Source: Agathobacter rectalis ATCC 33656 (lineage in GTDB: Bacteria > Bacillota > Clostridia > Lachnospirales > Lachnospiraceae). From it: a DNA stretch of 64,000 nt. The notes beneath the pieces are model-generated. The model ran no database searches. It worked only from the letters and a program-made list of their open reading frames with translations, and was not told the origin of the DNA. The stretch covers positions 496,001 to 560,000 of the forward strand of contig NC_012781.1 of assembly GCF_000020605.1 (NCBI RefSeq), in the 5' to 3' direction. The position numbers and the translations under genes were made by a program. This document shows, piece after piece, positions 18,649 to 27,500 of this stretch. Numbering within the stretch: the first letter of the stretch is position 1; each line of letters begins with the position of its first letter.

Positions 18649-19977
18649 CTACAGATTTGTATTCACCCCATTTATGGTCGCATTCTCATTCTCCCTCATA
18701 GGAATGACGAGACACTTCTCCCCATTGATGACCTGCGCATGAATCTGTGAAGCCTTCTCCGGCTTTACATGAAGCACCACATCATAGGTCTTAATTTGGG
18801 CAGTGTAATTATCAATCTCCTCCTGCTTCTCAAGAAGCTGTGAGGTGCGCTCCTCAATCTGATTATTTTTCTCCTGGATAACAGAATCCTTCTCCTCAAG
18901 CTGCGCATTTTTCTCATTGAGCTCGAGAGTTAAATCGCCGACCTGGCTCTCAAGAGCAAGCTTTTCCACGCGGATTTCATTAGCTGCAAGAGCCTTTGAA
19001 TCAATGACATTGGCTGCGATAGGCGGCTTGTCACCGAAGGCCTCATTGACGGATTTTTCAATGCGTGAAATCTTTTCCTCAGAGACATGGCAGTCACTAA
19101 GCACCTTGTTCATAGCCTCGTTGTCGAGAATGAACGGATCATCGTCATCATCGTGAGTCTCAGCGTAGTCATCGGCCATCTCGGACAGATTCTGCTGGAT
19201 ATCAAGCAGCTTGTCATCAGTGCTCTCGTCCTCAGCACCTAGCACGTTTCTGACGATTGAATGAAAAGCCATCTTCTGCTCAGTAGCTGTGCGCTCCACA
19301 CCGCAGCCGAGGCCGTTTGTCATAAACTCAGAGTGAGGCTCCTTGGTATTTTTCGTATAGAAAAGAGTGGAGTGTATGTCAGTGCTTCTATCGTTGAAGG
19401 CAGGGAATAAAAAGCCTGTCTCAGGAGCGCCGACCACCCAGTCCCTTATGCGGGCTCCGATACGCTGCTCCTTTTCCAGATAGCCAAGGCCCGGCTTTGA
19501 AAGTGTGACAGGGCAGATGGCGCAGAGCATGTATTTGTACACCTCCTCGGACTCATCCACGTTGATGTTGTCCTTTGTGCGTGTCATGACATCGTAGCTG
19601 TCGAGATACAAAAGAATCAGATAGTTCCCGGCCTCATCGTAGGTGTCGATGACCAGATCATAGTATGTATCGAGCAGAGTCTCATCATTAAGCTCGCTGT
19701 CGCGAAGCGCCATGAGAATCTGCTGGCGGCCTCCGACCTCTTCCTCCTCAAGAGGAAACTGCAGATTGAGCAGGTTGTTTCCGAGAGTGCCGGAAAGCAC
19801 CTTGTTTGAAATCTCCAGATATTTGTAGTATTCATCCTCCTCCAGAGTGAGAAATTTGCCACCGAATTTGCAGACCTTTTCATGGTTGCAGTCCACGTAG
19901 CAGCCGACCAGACGACTGAAGGTTGCCTGGTCTTTTTTTAATCTTCGTTTTAGTTCCAATACTTCTTTTTTGTTCAT
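18649..19977 (-). CDS. DUF4317 family protein
   Basis: This 442-residue protein begins MNKKEVLELKRRLKKDQATF and carries the block ETGFLFPAFNDRSTDIHSTL, both characteristic of DUF4317, a family restricted mainly to Clostridia. The C-terminal third is a coiled coil (about residues 335-405) with LEEKDSVIQEKNNQ heptads. No signal peptide or membrane helix is seen, so it is cytoplasmic. Function is unknown. Confidence 0.85.
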   Translation of the reverse strand: MNKKEVLELKRRLKKDQATFSRLVGCYVDCNHEKVCKFGGKFLTLEEDEYYKYLEISNKVLSGTLGNNLLNLQFPLEEEEVGGRQQILMALRDSELNDETLLDTYYDLVIDTYDEAGNYLILLYLDSYDVMTRTKDNINVDESEEVYKYMLCAICPVTLSKPGLGYLEKEQRIGARIRDWVVGAPETGFLFPAFNDRSTDIHSTLFYTKNTKEPHSEFMTNGLGCGVERTATEQKMAFHSIVRNVLGAEDESTDDKLLDIQQNLSEMADDYAETHDDDDDPFILDNEAMNKVLSDCHVSEEKISRIEKSVNEAFGDKPPIAANVIDSKALAANEIRVEKLALESQVGDLTLELNEKNAQLEEKDSVIQEKNNQIEERTSQLLEKQEEIDNYTAQIKTYDVVLHVKPEKASQIHAQVINGEKCLVIPMRENENATINGVNTNL

Positions 19978-20096
19978 ATTATCCTCGCATTATTTTCATA
20001 CCATTCAAAAATTTCCGTAATCACATTATATGTATGGAATAAATATTTGTCAATTGAGCGGCGCCTTTTATGTCCCGCTGTCAATCAAGAAAAAAG

Positions 20097-20204
20097 ATGA
20101 CAGAGCAACCACAAAATGCTATAATTTAGGAAATCAACGGATTATGATATAAAGGCTGACACAGAGACATCCACAGGTGTCTCTGTTCTTGGATTGAGGC
20201 ATAA
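20097..20204 (+). promoter_or_regulatory. Promoter and leader hairpin of the GTPase-NYN gene
   Basis: ATGACA (20097-20102), 17 bases and TATAAT (20120-20125) make a good sigma-A promoter. In the leader, ACAGAGACA (20161-20169) and TGTCTCTGT (20178-20186) form a 9-bp hairpin followed by TCTT. Ribosomal-protection genes of the tet(M) type are controlled by leader attenuation, so a similar role is possible, but the T run is weak. Confidence 0.5.
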
Positions 20205-22997
20205 ATGGAGCAGAAAATGACAAACAATCACATTACAATAGGCATTCTCGCACATGTAGATGCGGGAAAGACAACCCTGTCTGAGGCCATGCTTTACAGC
20301 ACCGGGCAGATTCGCTCACTCGGGCGCGTGGACCATCAGGACGCATATTTGGATAACGATGCGCAGGAGCGAGAGCGTGGAATAACCATTTTTTCAAAGC
20401 AGGCAAGGCTTGATATTTCGCGTGGCACAAATGCGGCAGATACAGCACATACAGCAGATGTAGCACGTACGGCAGATACAGCTCGTACATGGCATGTAGT
20501 CATGCTTGATACACCGGGGCATGTGGATTTTTCGGCAGAGATGGAACGCACCCTTCAGGTGCTCGACTATGCAATACTTGTAATCAGCGCAACTGATGGA
20601 GTGCAGGGGCACACGCGCACACTGTGGAGACTTTTAAAGCACTATAACGTGCCGACATTTATTTTTGTAAACAAGATGGATATGCAGGGCACGGATGAGG
20701 AGAAAGTGCAGGCAGAGCTAAAGAGCGAGCTGAGTGATGGCTGCGTGGATTTTTCTTCACAGGATTTATTTGAGGAGCTTGCCATGTGCAGCGAGCCTCT
20801 TTTAGATGAATTTATGGAATCGGGAGAGCTTACAGATGCGCATATTGCGCAGGCGGTGGCTCAAAGGGAGGTGTTCCCATGCTTTTACGGTTCGGCACTT
20901 AAGCTTGACAGAGTGGATACGCTGATTCAGGGACTTTCGAGGTTTATGTGTGAAAGAAATTACCCTGACGAATTTTCTGCCCGCGTATACAAGATAGGCA
21001 GGGATGACAGAGGCAGCAGGCTGACATTTTTAAAGGTTACCGGAGGCTGTCTTAGAGTCAGGGACAAAATAGAGTACAAAGCGCATGGCGGTGACGAGGC
21101 GAAAGGCCTTCTGATTGAGAAAATCGATCAGATAAGAAAGTATTCCGGTGAAAAATATGAGATAGCTGATGTGGCAGAGGCGGGTGAGATAGTTGCTGTC
21201 ACAGGTCTTAGCTCGACATTTCCGGGGCAGGGGCTCGGGTTTGAGCAGCAGTCCAATATGCCAATCCTTGAACCGGTACTAAACTATAGGATGATTCTGC
21301 CGGATGATGTAAATCCGGCGGCATTTATGGAAAAGCTAAAGCAGCTTGAGGAGGAAGACCCACAGCTTTACATAGTGTGGGTGGAGGAGTTTAAGGAAAT
21401 CCATGTGCAGCTCATGGGACAGGTGCAGATGGAGGTGCTTGTGCGTCTCATAAAGGACAGGTTTGGTGTTGTTGTCACGTTTGGACCGGGCAGCATTGTA
21501 TATAAGGAAACGATAGCAAGGGCTGTCGAGGGAGTTGGACACTTTGAGCCGTTGCGCCACTATGCAGAGGTGCATCTGCTTTTGTCGCCGGCGGAGCGTG
21601 GCAGCGGAATCACGGTTACATCCACCTGCAGTGAGGATGTGCTCGACAAAAACTGGCAGCGCCTCATAGCCACACACGTTGAGGAAAAGGAGCACAGGGG
21701 TGTGCTCACAGGCTCAGCGCTTACCGATGTGAAGGTCACTATTCTTACAGGAAGAGCACATGTAAAGCACACGGAGGGAGGCGATTTCCGCCAGGCTACA
21801 TACAGAGCAATCCGCCAGGGGCTTAAATCCACAGAGAGCGTGCTGCTTGAGCCATACTACAGCTTTATCCTACAGGTGCCGATGGAGTATGTCGGCCGTG
21901 CAATGACAGATCTGGAGCAGAGATTTGCAAGAGCCGGGAGCCCGCAGTTTGCCACAACCGCTGCGAGGGAGATGGCAACAATTACAGGAAAGGCACCGGT
22001 TGCGACAATGCAGGATTATGTGAGTCTGGTGCATGCGTATACAAAGGGGCTCGGGCACCTGACACTGGAGCTGTGGGGTTATGATGAGTGTCACAATCCT
22101 GCGGAGGTGATTGCGCAGATGCACTATGACAGCGAGGAGGATTTCCGCAATCCGACAGGCTCGGTATTTTGTGCGCACGGCTCAGGCTACGTGGTGCCGT
22201 GGGATGAGGTCCCGGAGCATATGCACCTGCCGTATGTCTACCACGGAGATGAGTCTGAGGAGGCACTTGCAGCGAGTGCCCGCACGCAGAATGCATTTTC
22301 AGCGGAAGATGCGCAGGCGCTTGCCGGAAACCGCCGCAGGACGAGCTTTGAGAAAGCTGTTTCAGGTATGTCATCGGTGGAGCTTGATGCGCAGCTTGCA
22401 GATGTTTATGCCAGGGAGTTTGGCATGGGCAAAAACGATATCGCAGAGGATCAGAGGCGCAAATGGTCAGGCAAAAAGAAAAATGAGTATGGAGGTCTAA
22501 GTGGTAAACCGCGCACCGTAAAGCATGATAAGCACGGCAATCCGATTTATCCGAAGAAATCCCCGGGGGAAGAGTACCTGATAGTTGATGGATATAATAT
22601 AATATTTGCATGGGAGGATTTAAAGGAGCTTTCACGCATAAACATTGATTCGGCGAGAGATGCGCTGAAGGATGTTTTATCGGATTACCAGGGCTATAAG
22701 GGCTGTCATCTGCTGCTGGTGTTTGATGCGTACAAGGTGAAGGGCAATGCCGGAAAGAGAGAGACCTTCCACAACATAGAGGTTGTGTATACAAAGCAGG
22801 ACGAGACAGCAGATGCATTTATCGAAAAGACTGTGTTTGGCATACGTGACAGGTACAAGGTAACAGTGGCAACCTCGGACGGACTGGAGCAGCAGACGGT
22901 CATGAGCCTGGGGGCACTGCGAATGTCAGCCCGCGAGCTTAAGGAGCATATTGATATGACGAAGCGTGCCGGGATGGAGGCATTCATATCAGGATAA
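20205..22997 (+). CDS. TetM/EF-G-like ribosomal GTPase fused to a Rae1 (YacP) NYN endonuclease
   Basis: This 930-residue protein has two parts. Residues 1 to about 680 follow the TetM/TetO ribosomal-protection layout: G1 HVDAGKTT (17-24), G3 DTPGH (102-106), G4 NKMD (156-159), then EF-G-like domains II-V. After a basic linker, the last 150 residues are a NYN domain: LIVDGYNIIFAWEDL, LLVFDAYKVKG, YTKQDETADAFIEK, VATSD and LGALRMSARELKEHI match Rae1/YacP, which in Bacillus cuts mRNA in the ribosomal A site. Three 18-bp repeats insert about 18 residues into the G domain. Normal RPPs are about 640 residues, so it should not be scored simply as tetracycline resistance. An alternative start is ATG 20217. 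Confidence 0.9.
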   Translation: MEQKMTNNHITIGILAHVDAGKTTLSEAMLYSTGQIRSLGRVDHQDAYLDNDAQERERGITIFSKQARLDISRGTNAADTAHTADVARTADTARTWHVVMLDTPGHVDFSAEMERTLQVLDYAILVISATDGVQGHTRTLWRLLKHYNVPTFIFVNKMDMQGTDEEKVQAELKSELSDGCVDFSSQDLFEELAMCSEPLLDEFMESGELTDAHIAQAVAQREVFPCFYGSALKLDRVDTLIQGLSRFMCERNYPDEFSARVYKIGRDDRGSRLTFLKVTGGCLRVRDKIEYKAHGGDEAKGLLIEKIDQIRKYSGEKYEIADVAEAGEIVAVTGLSSTFPGQGLGFEQQSNMPILEPVLNYRMILPDDVNPAAFMEKLKQLEEEDPQLYIVWVEEFKEIHVQLMGQVQMEVLVRLIKDRFGVVVTFGPGSIVYKETIARAVEGVGHFEPLRHYAEVHLLLSPAERGSGITVTSTCSEDVLDKNWQRLIATHVEEKEHRGVLTGSALTDVKVTILTGRAHVKHTEGGDFRQATYRAIRQGLKSTESVLLEPYYSFILQVPMEYVGRAMTDLEQRFARAGSPQFATTAAREMATITGKAPVATMQDYVSLVHAYTKGLGHLTLELWGYDECHNPAEVIAQMHYDSEEDFRNPTGSVFCAHGSGYVVPWDEVPEHMHLPYVYHGDESEEALAASARTQNAFSAEDAQALAGNRRRTSFEKAVSGMSSVELDAQLADVYAREFGMGKNDIAEDQRRKWSGKKKNEYGGLSGKPRTVKHDKHGNPIYPKKSPGEEYLIVDGYNIIFAWEDLKELSRINIDSARDALKDVLSDYQGYKGCHLLLVFDAYKVKGNAGKRETFHNIEVVYTKQDETADAFIEKTVFGIRDRYKVTVATSDGLEQQTVMSLGALRMSARELKEHIDMTKRAGMEAFISG
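20436..20489 (+). repeat. Three tandem 18-bp repeats inside the GTPase gene
   Basis: The units encode ADTAHT, ADVART and ADTART (residues 78-95), between switch I and the G3 box. The frame is kept, so changes in copy number would lengthen or shorten a surface loop without breaking the protein. Confidence 0.8.
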
Positions 22998-23117
22998 ACG
23001 GTCATGAATGGTAACAATATGTGTATAAAGAGATGTTTATAAAGATATTTGTATGTCATAAGCAGAGATATTATAATAGTAAACATGCAAGAACATCAGA
23101 GATAAGGAGACAAGAAA

Positions 23118-24311
23118 ATGGTAGTAAACGAAAGCATGTACCAGCTCGGAAGCGTGCGCTCAGCAATCAGGGAGCTTTTTGAGTATGGTAAAAAAAGAGC
23201 AGCAATTGTAGGTAAGGAAAATGTATATGATTTCTCAATAGGAAACCCGAGCATACCGGCTCCGCAGATAGTAAACGACACAATAAAGGAGCTTGTGACA
23301 GATTATGATTCTGTTGCGCTGCACGGCTACACCTCAGCACAGGGAGACGTGGAAACGAGAGCGGCAATAGCTGAATTTTTGAACAACACACATGGCACAC
23401 ATTTTAATGCAGACAACCTTTACATGACAATGGGAGCAGCGGCATCGCTGTCAATCTGCTTTCGTGCGTTGACAAGTGACGCATATGATGAGTTTATTAC
23501 CATAGCGCCATATTTCCCGGAGTACAAGGTATTTGTGAATGCAGCAGGAGCAAGGCTTGTAGAGGTGCCTGCAGACACAGAGCATTTTCAGATAGATTTC
23601 GATGCGCTTGAGGAGAGAATCAATGCGCACACCAGAGGTGTCATAATTAATTCACCAAACAACCCATCCGGCACAGTCTATTCTGAGGAGACCATCAAAA
23701 AGCTCTCAGACCTCCTTGAGAAAAAGTCTAAGGAGATAGGAAGACCGATATTCATTATCGCAGATGAGCCGTACAGGGAGATAGTTTACGACGGAATCAA
23801 GGTACCGTTTGTGACCAAATATTACGACAACACACTGGTATGCTACTCATACAGCAAGTCACTTTCACTGCCGGGAGAGAGAATAGGATACGTCCTCGTG
23901 CCTGATGAGGTGTACGATAAGGCAGAGCTGTATGCAGCAGTCTGTGGTGCGGGAAGAGCACTCGGTTACGTGTGTGCACCAAGCCTGTTCCAGAAGATGA
24001 TAGTAAAATGCCAGGGGGCAACCGGTGATATCAATGCCTACAAAGAAAACAGAGACCTTCTGTATGAGGGACTCACAAGGATAGGCTATCACTGCTTCAA
24101 GCCGGACGGAGCCTTTTATATGTTTGTAAAGGCACTCGAGGATGACAGCAATGCATTCTGTGAGAAGGCAAAGGAGGAGGATGTGCTCATAGTAGCAGCA
24201 GACGGCTTCGGCTGTCCGGGCTGGGTGAGAATATCATACTGTGTGGACAGGGAAATGATAAAGCACTCTATGCCTGCGTTTGAAAAGATATACAAGAAAT
24301 ATAATAAATAA
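23118..24311 (+). CDS. Pyridoxal-phosphate-dependent aminotransferase, class I/II
   Basis: This 397-residue fold-type I aminotransferase shows FSIGNPSIPAP, the substrate/PLP motif NSPNNPSGTVY, IADEPYREIVYDG and the lysine-bearing CYSYSKSLSLPGERIGY. It acts in amino acid metabolism; the substrate cannot be read from sequence. GATAAGGAGA precedes the ATG. Its 3' end, terminator and downstream promoter motif are present again, diverged, at the far end of the type VII island. Confidence 0.9.
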   Translation: MVVNESMYQLGSVRSAIRELFEYGKKRAAIVGKENVYDFSIGNPSIPAPQIVNDTIKELVTDYDSVALHGYTSAQGDVETRAAIAEFLNNTHGTHFNADNLYMTMGAAASLSICFRALTSDAYDEFITIAPYFPEYKVFVNAAGARLVEVPADTEHFQIDFDALEERINAHTRGVIINSPNNPSGTVYSEETIKKLSDLLEKKSKEIGRPIFIIADEPYREIVYDGIKVPFVTKYYDNTLVCYSYSKSLSLPGERIGYVLVPDEVYDKAELYAAVCGAGRALGYVCAPSLFQKMIVKCQGATGDINAYKENRDLLYEGLTRIGYHCFKPDGAFYMFVKALEDDSNAFCEKAKEEDVLIVAADGFGCPGWVRISYCVDREMIKHSMPAFEKIYKKYNK

Positions 24312-24332
24312 TAGTTATAAAAAAATAATCCG

Positions 24333-24380
24333 AAAAAGCGTCGAAAATTGTCTAAAAAATATGTAATTTTCGGCGCTTTT
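24333..24380 (+). terminator. Terminator after the aminotransferase
   Basis: AAAAGCGTCGAAAATT pairs with AATTTTCGGCGCTTTT around an A-rich loop. A homologous hairpin with different stem bases (TGCCGAAAATTG and CAGTTTTCGGCA) follows the duplicate gene tail near 63.1 kb. Confidence 0.8.
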
Positions 24381-24409
24381 ATTATGCAGTTTTCACAAAG
24401 TTGTCTCCG

Positions 24410-24442
24410 TGTGACCGTTGTGTGACCATTGTTTTGTATAAT
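24410..24442 (+). promoter_or_regulatory. Promoter with 11-bp-phased TGTGACC direct repeats
   Basis: TGTGACC occurs at 24410-24416 and 24421-24427, exactly one helical turn apart, and nine bases before a TATAAT box (24437-24442). There is no good -35 box, so the repeats likely bind an activator. The same arrangement and spacing is kept in the diverged right copy at 63161-63193, which argues for function. It is placed to drive the surface protein and perhaps the signalling genes behind it. Confidence 0.65.
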
Positions 24443-24512
24443 GGAATGAAGAGTGGGAATATAAATAAAATCGTAACGGAATAGTTACAAAAAATACTAT
24501 AGAAAAGGAGAT

Positions 24513-27500
24513 ATGAGAGTGTTTAATAAAAAACTTAACAGGTTACTAGCAATCATGCTAGCTTCTGTAATGGGTGCGACATCGCTTCCGGCAACACAGG
24601 TAAGTGCTGATACACCCTCTTCAGAGTATGATATATCTAACGACGCAGCTTCGGATGATATATCTGACAGTAAAATTCCAGATGAACAGGATTCGGATAA
24701 TAATGCCACCGAGGAAAAACAGCCACAGCAGCTGACGGTAGAGTATACACCGGCGGATGATATTTATGTGGGGAACAAAGTTGTTCCGGTGGTAAAATCC
24801 GACAGGGCGGATGCAGCCGTTGACAATTTAAAATACACTGTTGTAGAAGGCAAAAATCTGATTGAAAAGGATACAGACTTTGCATCAAACGGTATATGGA
24901 CAGCAAAGGATACCGGAACTGTAAGGATAAAGGTGACAAAAGCAGAAGATGACAAATATAAGTCAGCAGAGGCAGAATATACTGTTACCATCAAAGAATA
25001 TGATTACAGCAGTATGAATAACAGCCTGACAGGGACAATGCTGCAGGGTACAAAATTTTATGTAGAAGCACCTACATTATCGCTGGCAAGTGACAATCAG
25101 GCGGTATATGTGGTTAGAAAAGGTGATGAATGGATTGAAGCTGATAAATATCAGCTTATGCCACAGCAGGGTGATAACAGACAGACTCTTGTAATAGCAC
25201 GTAAGGACAAGGAAAGCGGAGCTATCACAGATATTGGAAGTCTGCAGCTCGACTACAAATATGATACACAGCCTCCAAAGATAACATTGAATCCAAAGGA
25301 GGATGATAAACCTGCTTTCACAAAGGATGCTGTGGATTATTATGGAAATGTCAGAAAAGTAGACATGAATATCCACGATGTCTCTTTGGATGATGGTTCC
25401 ACACAGCTTTGGGTAAAGGTTGATGACCGGGAAGAATTCGATGTATTTGATGTCGATAATGCCCAGAAGCTGATTGATGCAGGAATAGAGTATAGTGAGT
25501 GGATCGTGACAGGGGTTGATTATAGCAGCTGCATCACATTTGGTACAAAAGCGGATGAGGAACACAAATATCAGATAATCGGAATGTATGCGAAGGATCA
25601 GGCGGAGCATGAGTGTAATGATACAAGCTCAATAGAGCAGCCGTTTTATGTGGATAGAAAAGCGCCTTCAGGTACTATTGGATATGATGCTGATTTAATA
25701 GACGAGCAGAATATGGTCAGTCAGCAGGCATCAAATGTATATGGACAGCTGGAGGATATCAGCGGAATAAAGCAGGCATTCTACTATGTGAATAAATCAG
25801 ATGAAAGTGGCAGTATTTTAAATGATGAGCAGGTAAAAGCGCTTGATGATTCAGCATGGAAGCCGTTAGAGCTTATTGAGGATACATATGATGCCCGATA
25901 TAAGTACAAGATTAATACATCTGATCTGAAGGATACTTCATATAACGTATATGTAAAGGCTCAGGACAATTGTAATGGCGAGACAGCATTTTTCTCCACA
26001 TCGAAGCTGGTTGTTGATACCCTGCCACCGGAGCTTACAGTGTCCCAGGATACCATGACAGCAGCCGATGAAAAAGGCTGGCATAAGGATGATATAAGCT
26101 ATATCGTTAAGGCTGATGACAGCTTATCAGGAATTAAGAGTGTTGAATACACTGTATTTGATGGGAAAAGGAAAATTGTATCAGGACAGACTGTTGAGCT
26201 TGACGCAAGCGGGGAAGGAAGGATAACCATTCCGGCAGCAGAGCAGTTTAACGGAATTGATCTGATGCTTTCAGTAAAGGCAACTGATTATGCCGGTCTT
26301 AAGACAGAGGTTAAAGGTGACAGCTTCAAGTTCAGCATGGACAGTCAGTCACCTGATGTCAGTATAGAGCCTGAAGCGGGCAAAAACAGAAAATATTTCA
26401 ATGACGATGTCCGTATAAAAACAAGTGTAGCTGACAGCATTTCAGGTGTTGTATCAGCAAAATACCAGATAGTGACAGATGATCAGTCAGTATCGGATGA
26501 TGAAGGTGCATGGAATGAGCTTGATGAATCAGGAATCATAAATGTATCGGCTGAGGCTTATCTGGATAAAAAGACAGATGTATATGTTAAAGCTGTTGAT
26601 GAGGCAGGAAACGTGACTGTAGCGGATTTGACAGCAAGCGGCAGCCAGCCATTTTATATTCACAAGGCAGCGCCTGCAATAACAGTGACATATGGTACAC
26701 CTGAGCAGCCGGATCCACAGTGCATCAGCAGTGTAAAAGGCACTGAGTATTACAGGGAAAACAGGATTGCAACCATTTCGGTAAAAGAGAATGAGCTTTT
26801 CTTTGACCCAGATGAAACAAAAATCAATGTAAAGGTTGATGGAAATGAACAGACACAGTCAGATGCATGGTCTGAAAAGTCGTACTGGGTAAAGACAGGC
26901 GAGGGAGCAGAAGCTGTTTACAGTAAGCAGCTCGTATTCAATGCAGGACACAAGTATGAGCTGAGTGTCAGTGCAAAAGATTTGTGTGGTAATTCAGATA
27001 ATGGATTTGAGATAGAAGGAGACAAATCAGCAGAGTTTGTAATTGACGTACAGTCGCCGACAGGAAATATCAGGTTTGACGGACTTTCAACAGGCATGGA
27101 TACCGTGTGGGATTTATTGCTGCCAAAAGACAAATATGAGATTTCAAGATTTGCTGCCAAGAAGGTCAATATTGCCGGACAGCTTGGAGATGAGCATGGC
27201 GGCATCAAGTCAGCAGAGTATTTCGTTTCAGCAGAGGATGCAATAATTGACGTAGACAGTATTCAGGAGGCTGACTGGAAGACACTTGACAGCCTTAATG
27301 AGGATGGCACCTTCAGTGAACCGATAGAATGCGAGAACAAAAACTGCGTGGTATATGTCAGGGTTACAGATTTAAGCGGTAATGTTTCATATATCAGCAC
27401 AAATGGATTGGTAGTTGATACATGCGCACCGGCAATATCAGTCATCACACCTGAGACAGCATCAGGAGTGTACAGTGCAGATGTGCCGGTAAGTATAGAG

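Larger units (their letters stand above)
24250..24480 (+). repeat. Left flank copy: aminotransferase 3' end, terminator and TGTGACC promoter
   Basis: The last 60 coding bases, stop, terminator and promoter here recur at 62986-63230. The coding part is roughly 90% identical (shared blocks such as TTTGAAAAGATATACAA and ATATAATAAATAATAGTT) and the intergenic part is less similar. The two copies bracket the type VII island as direct repeats. Confidence 0.8.

Noticed and set aside
20205..22997. Tetracycline resistance gene tet(M/W/O)
   Set aside because: The protein is about 290 residues longer than resistance proteins, has a repeat insertion in the G domain and a C-terminal NYN nuclease. Resistance cannot be claimed from the GTPase similarity.
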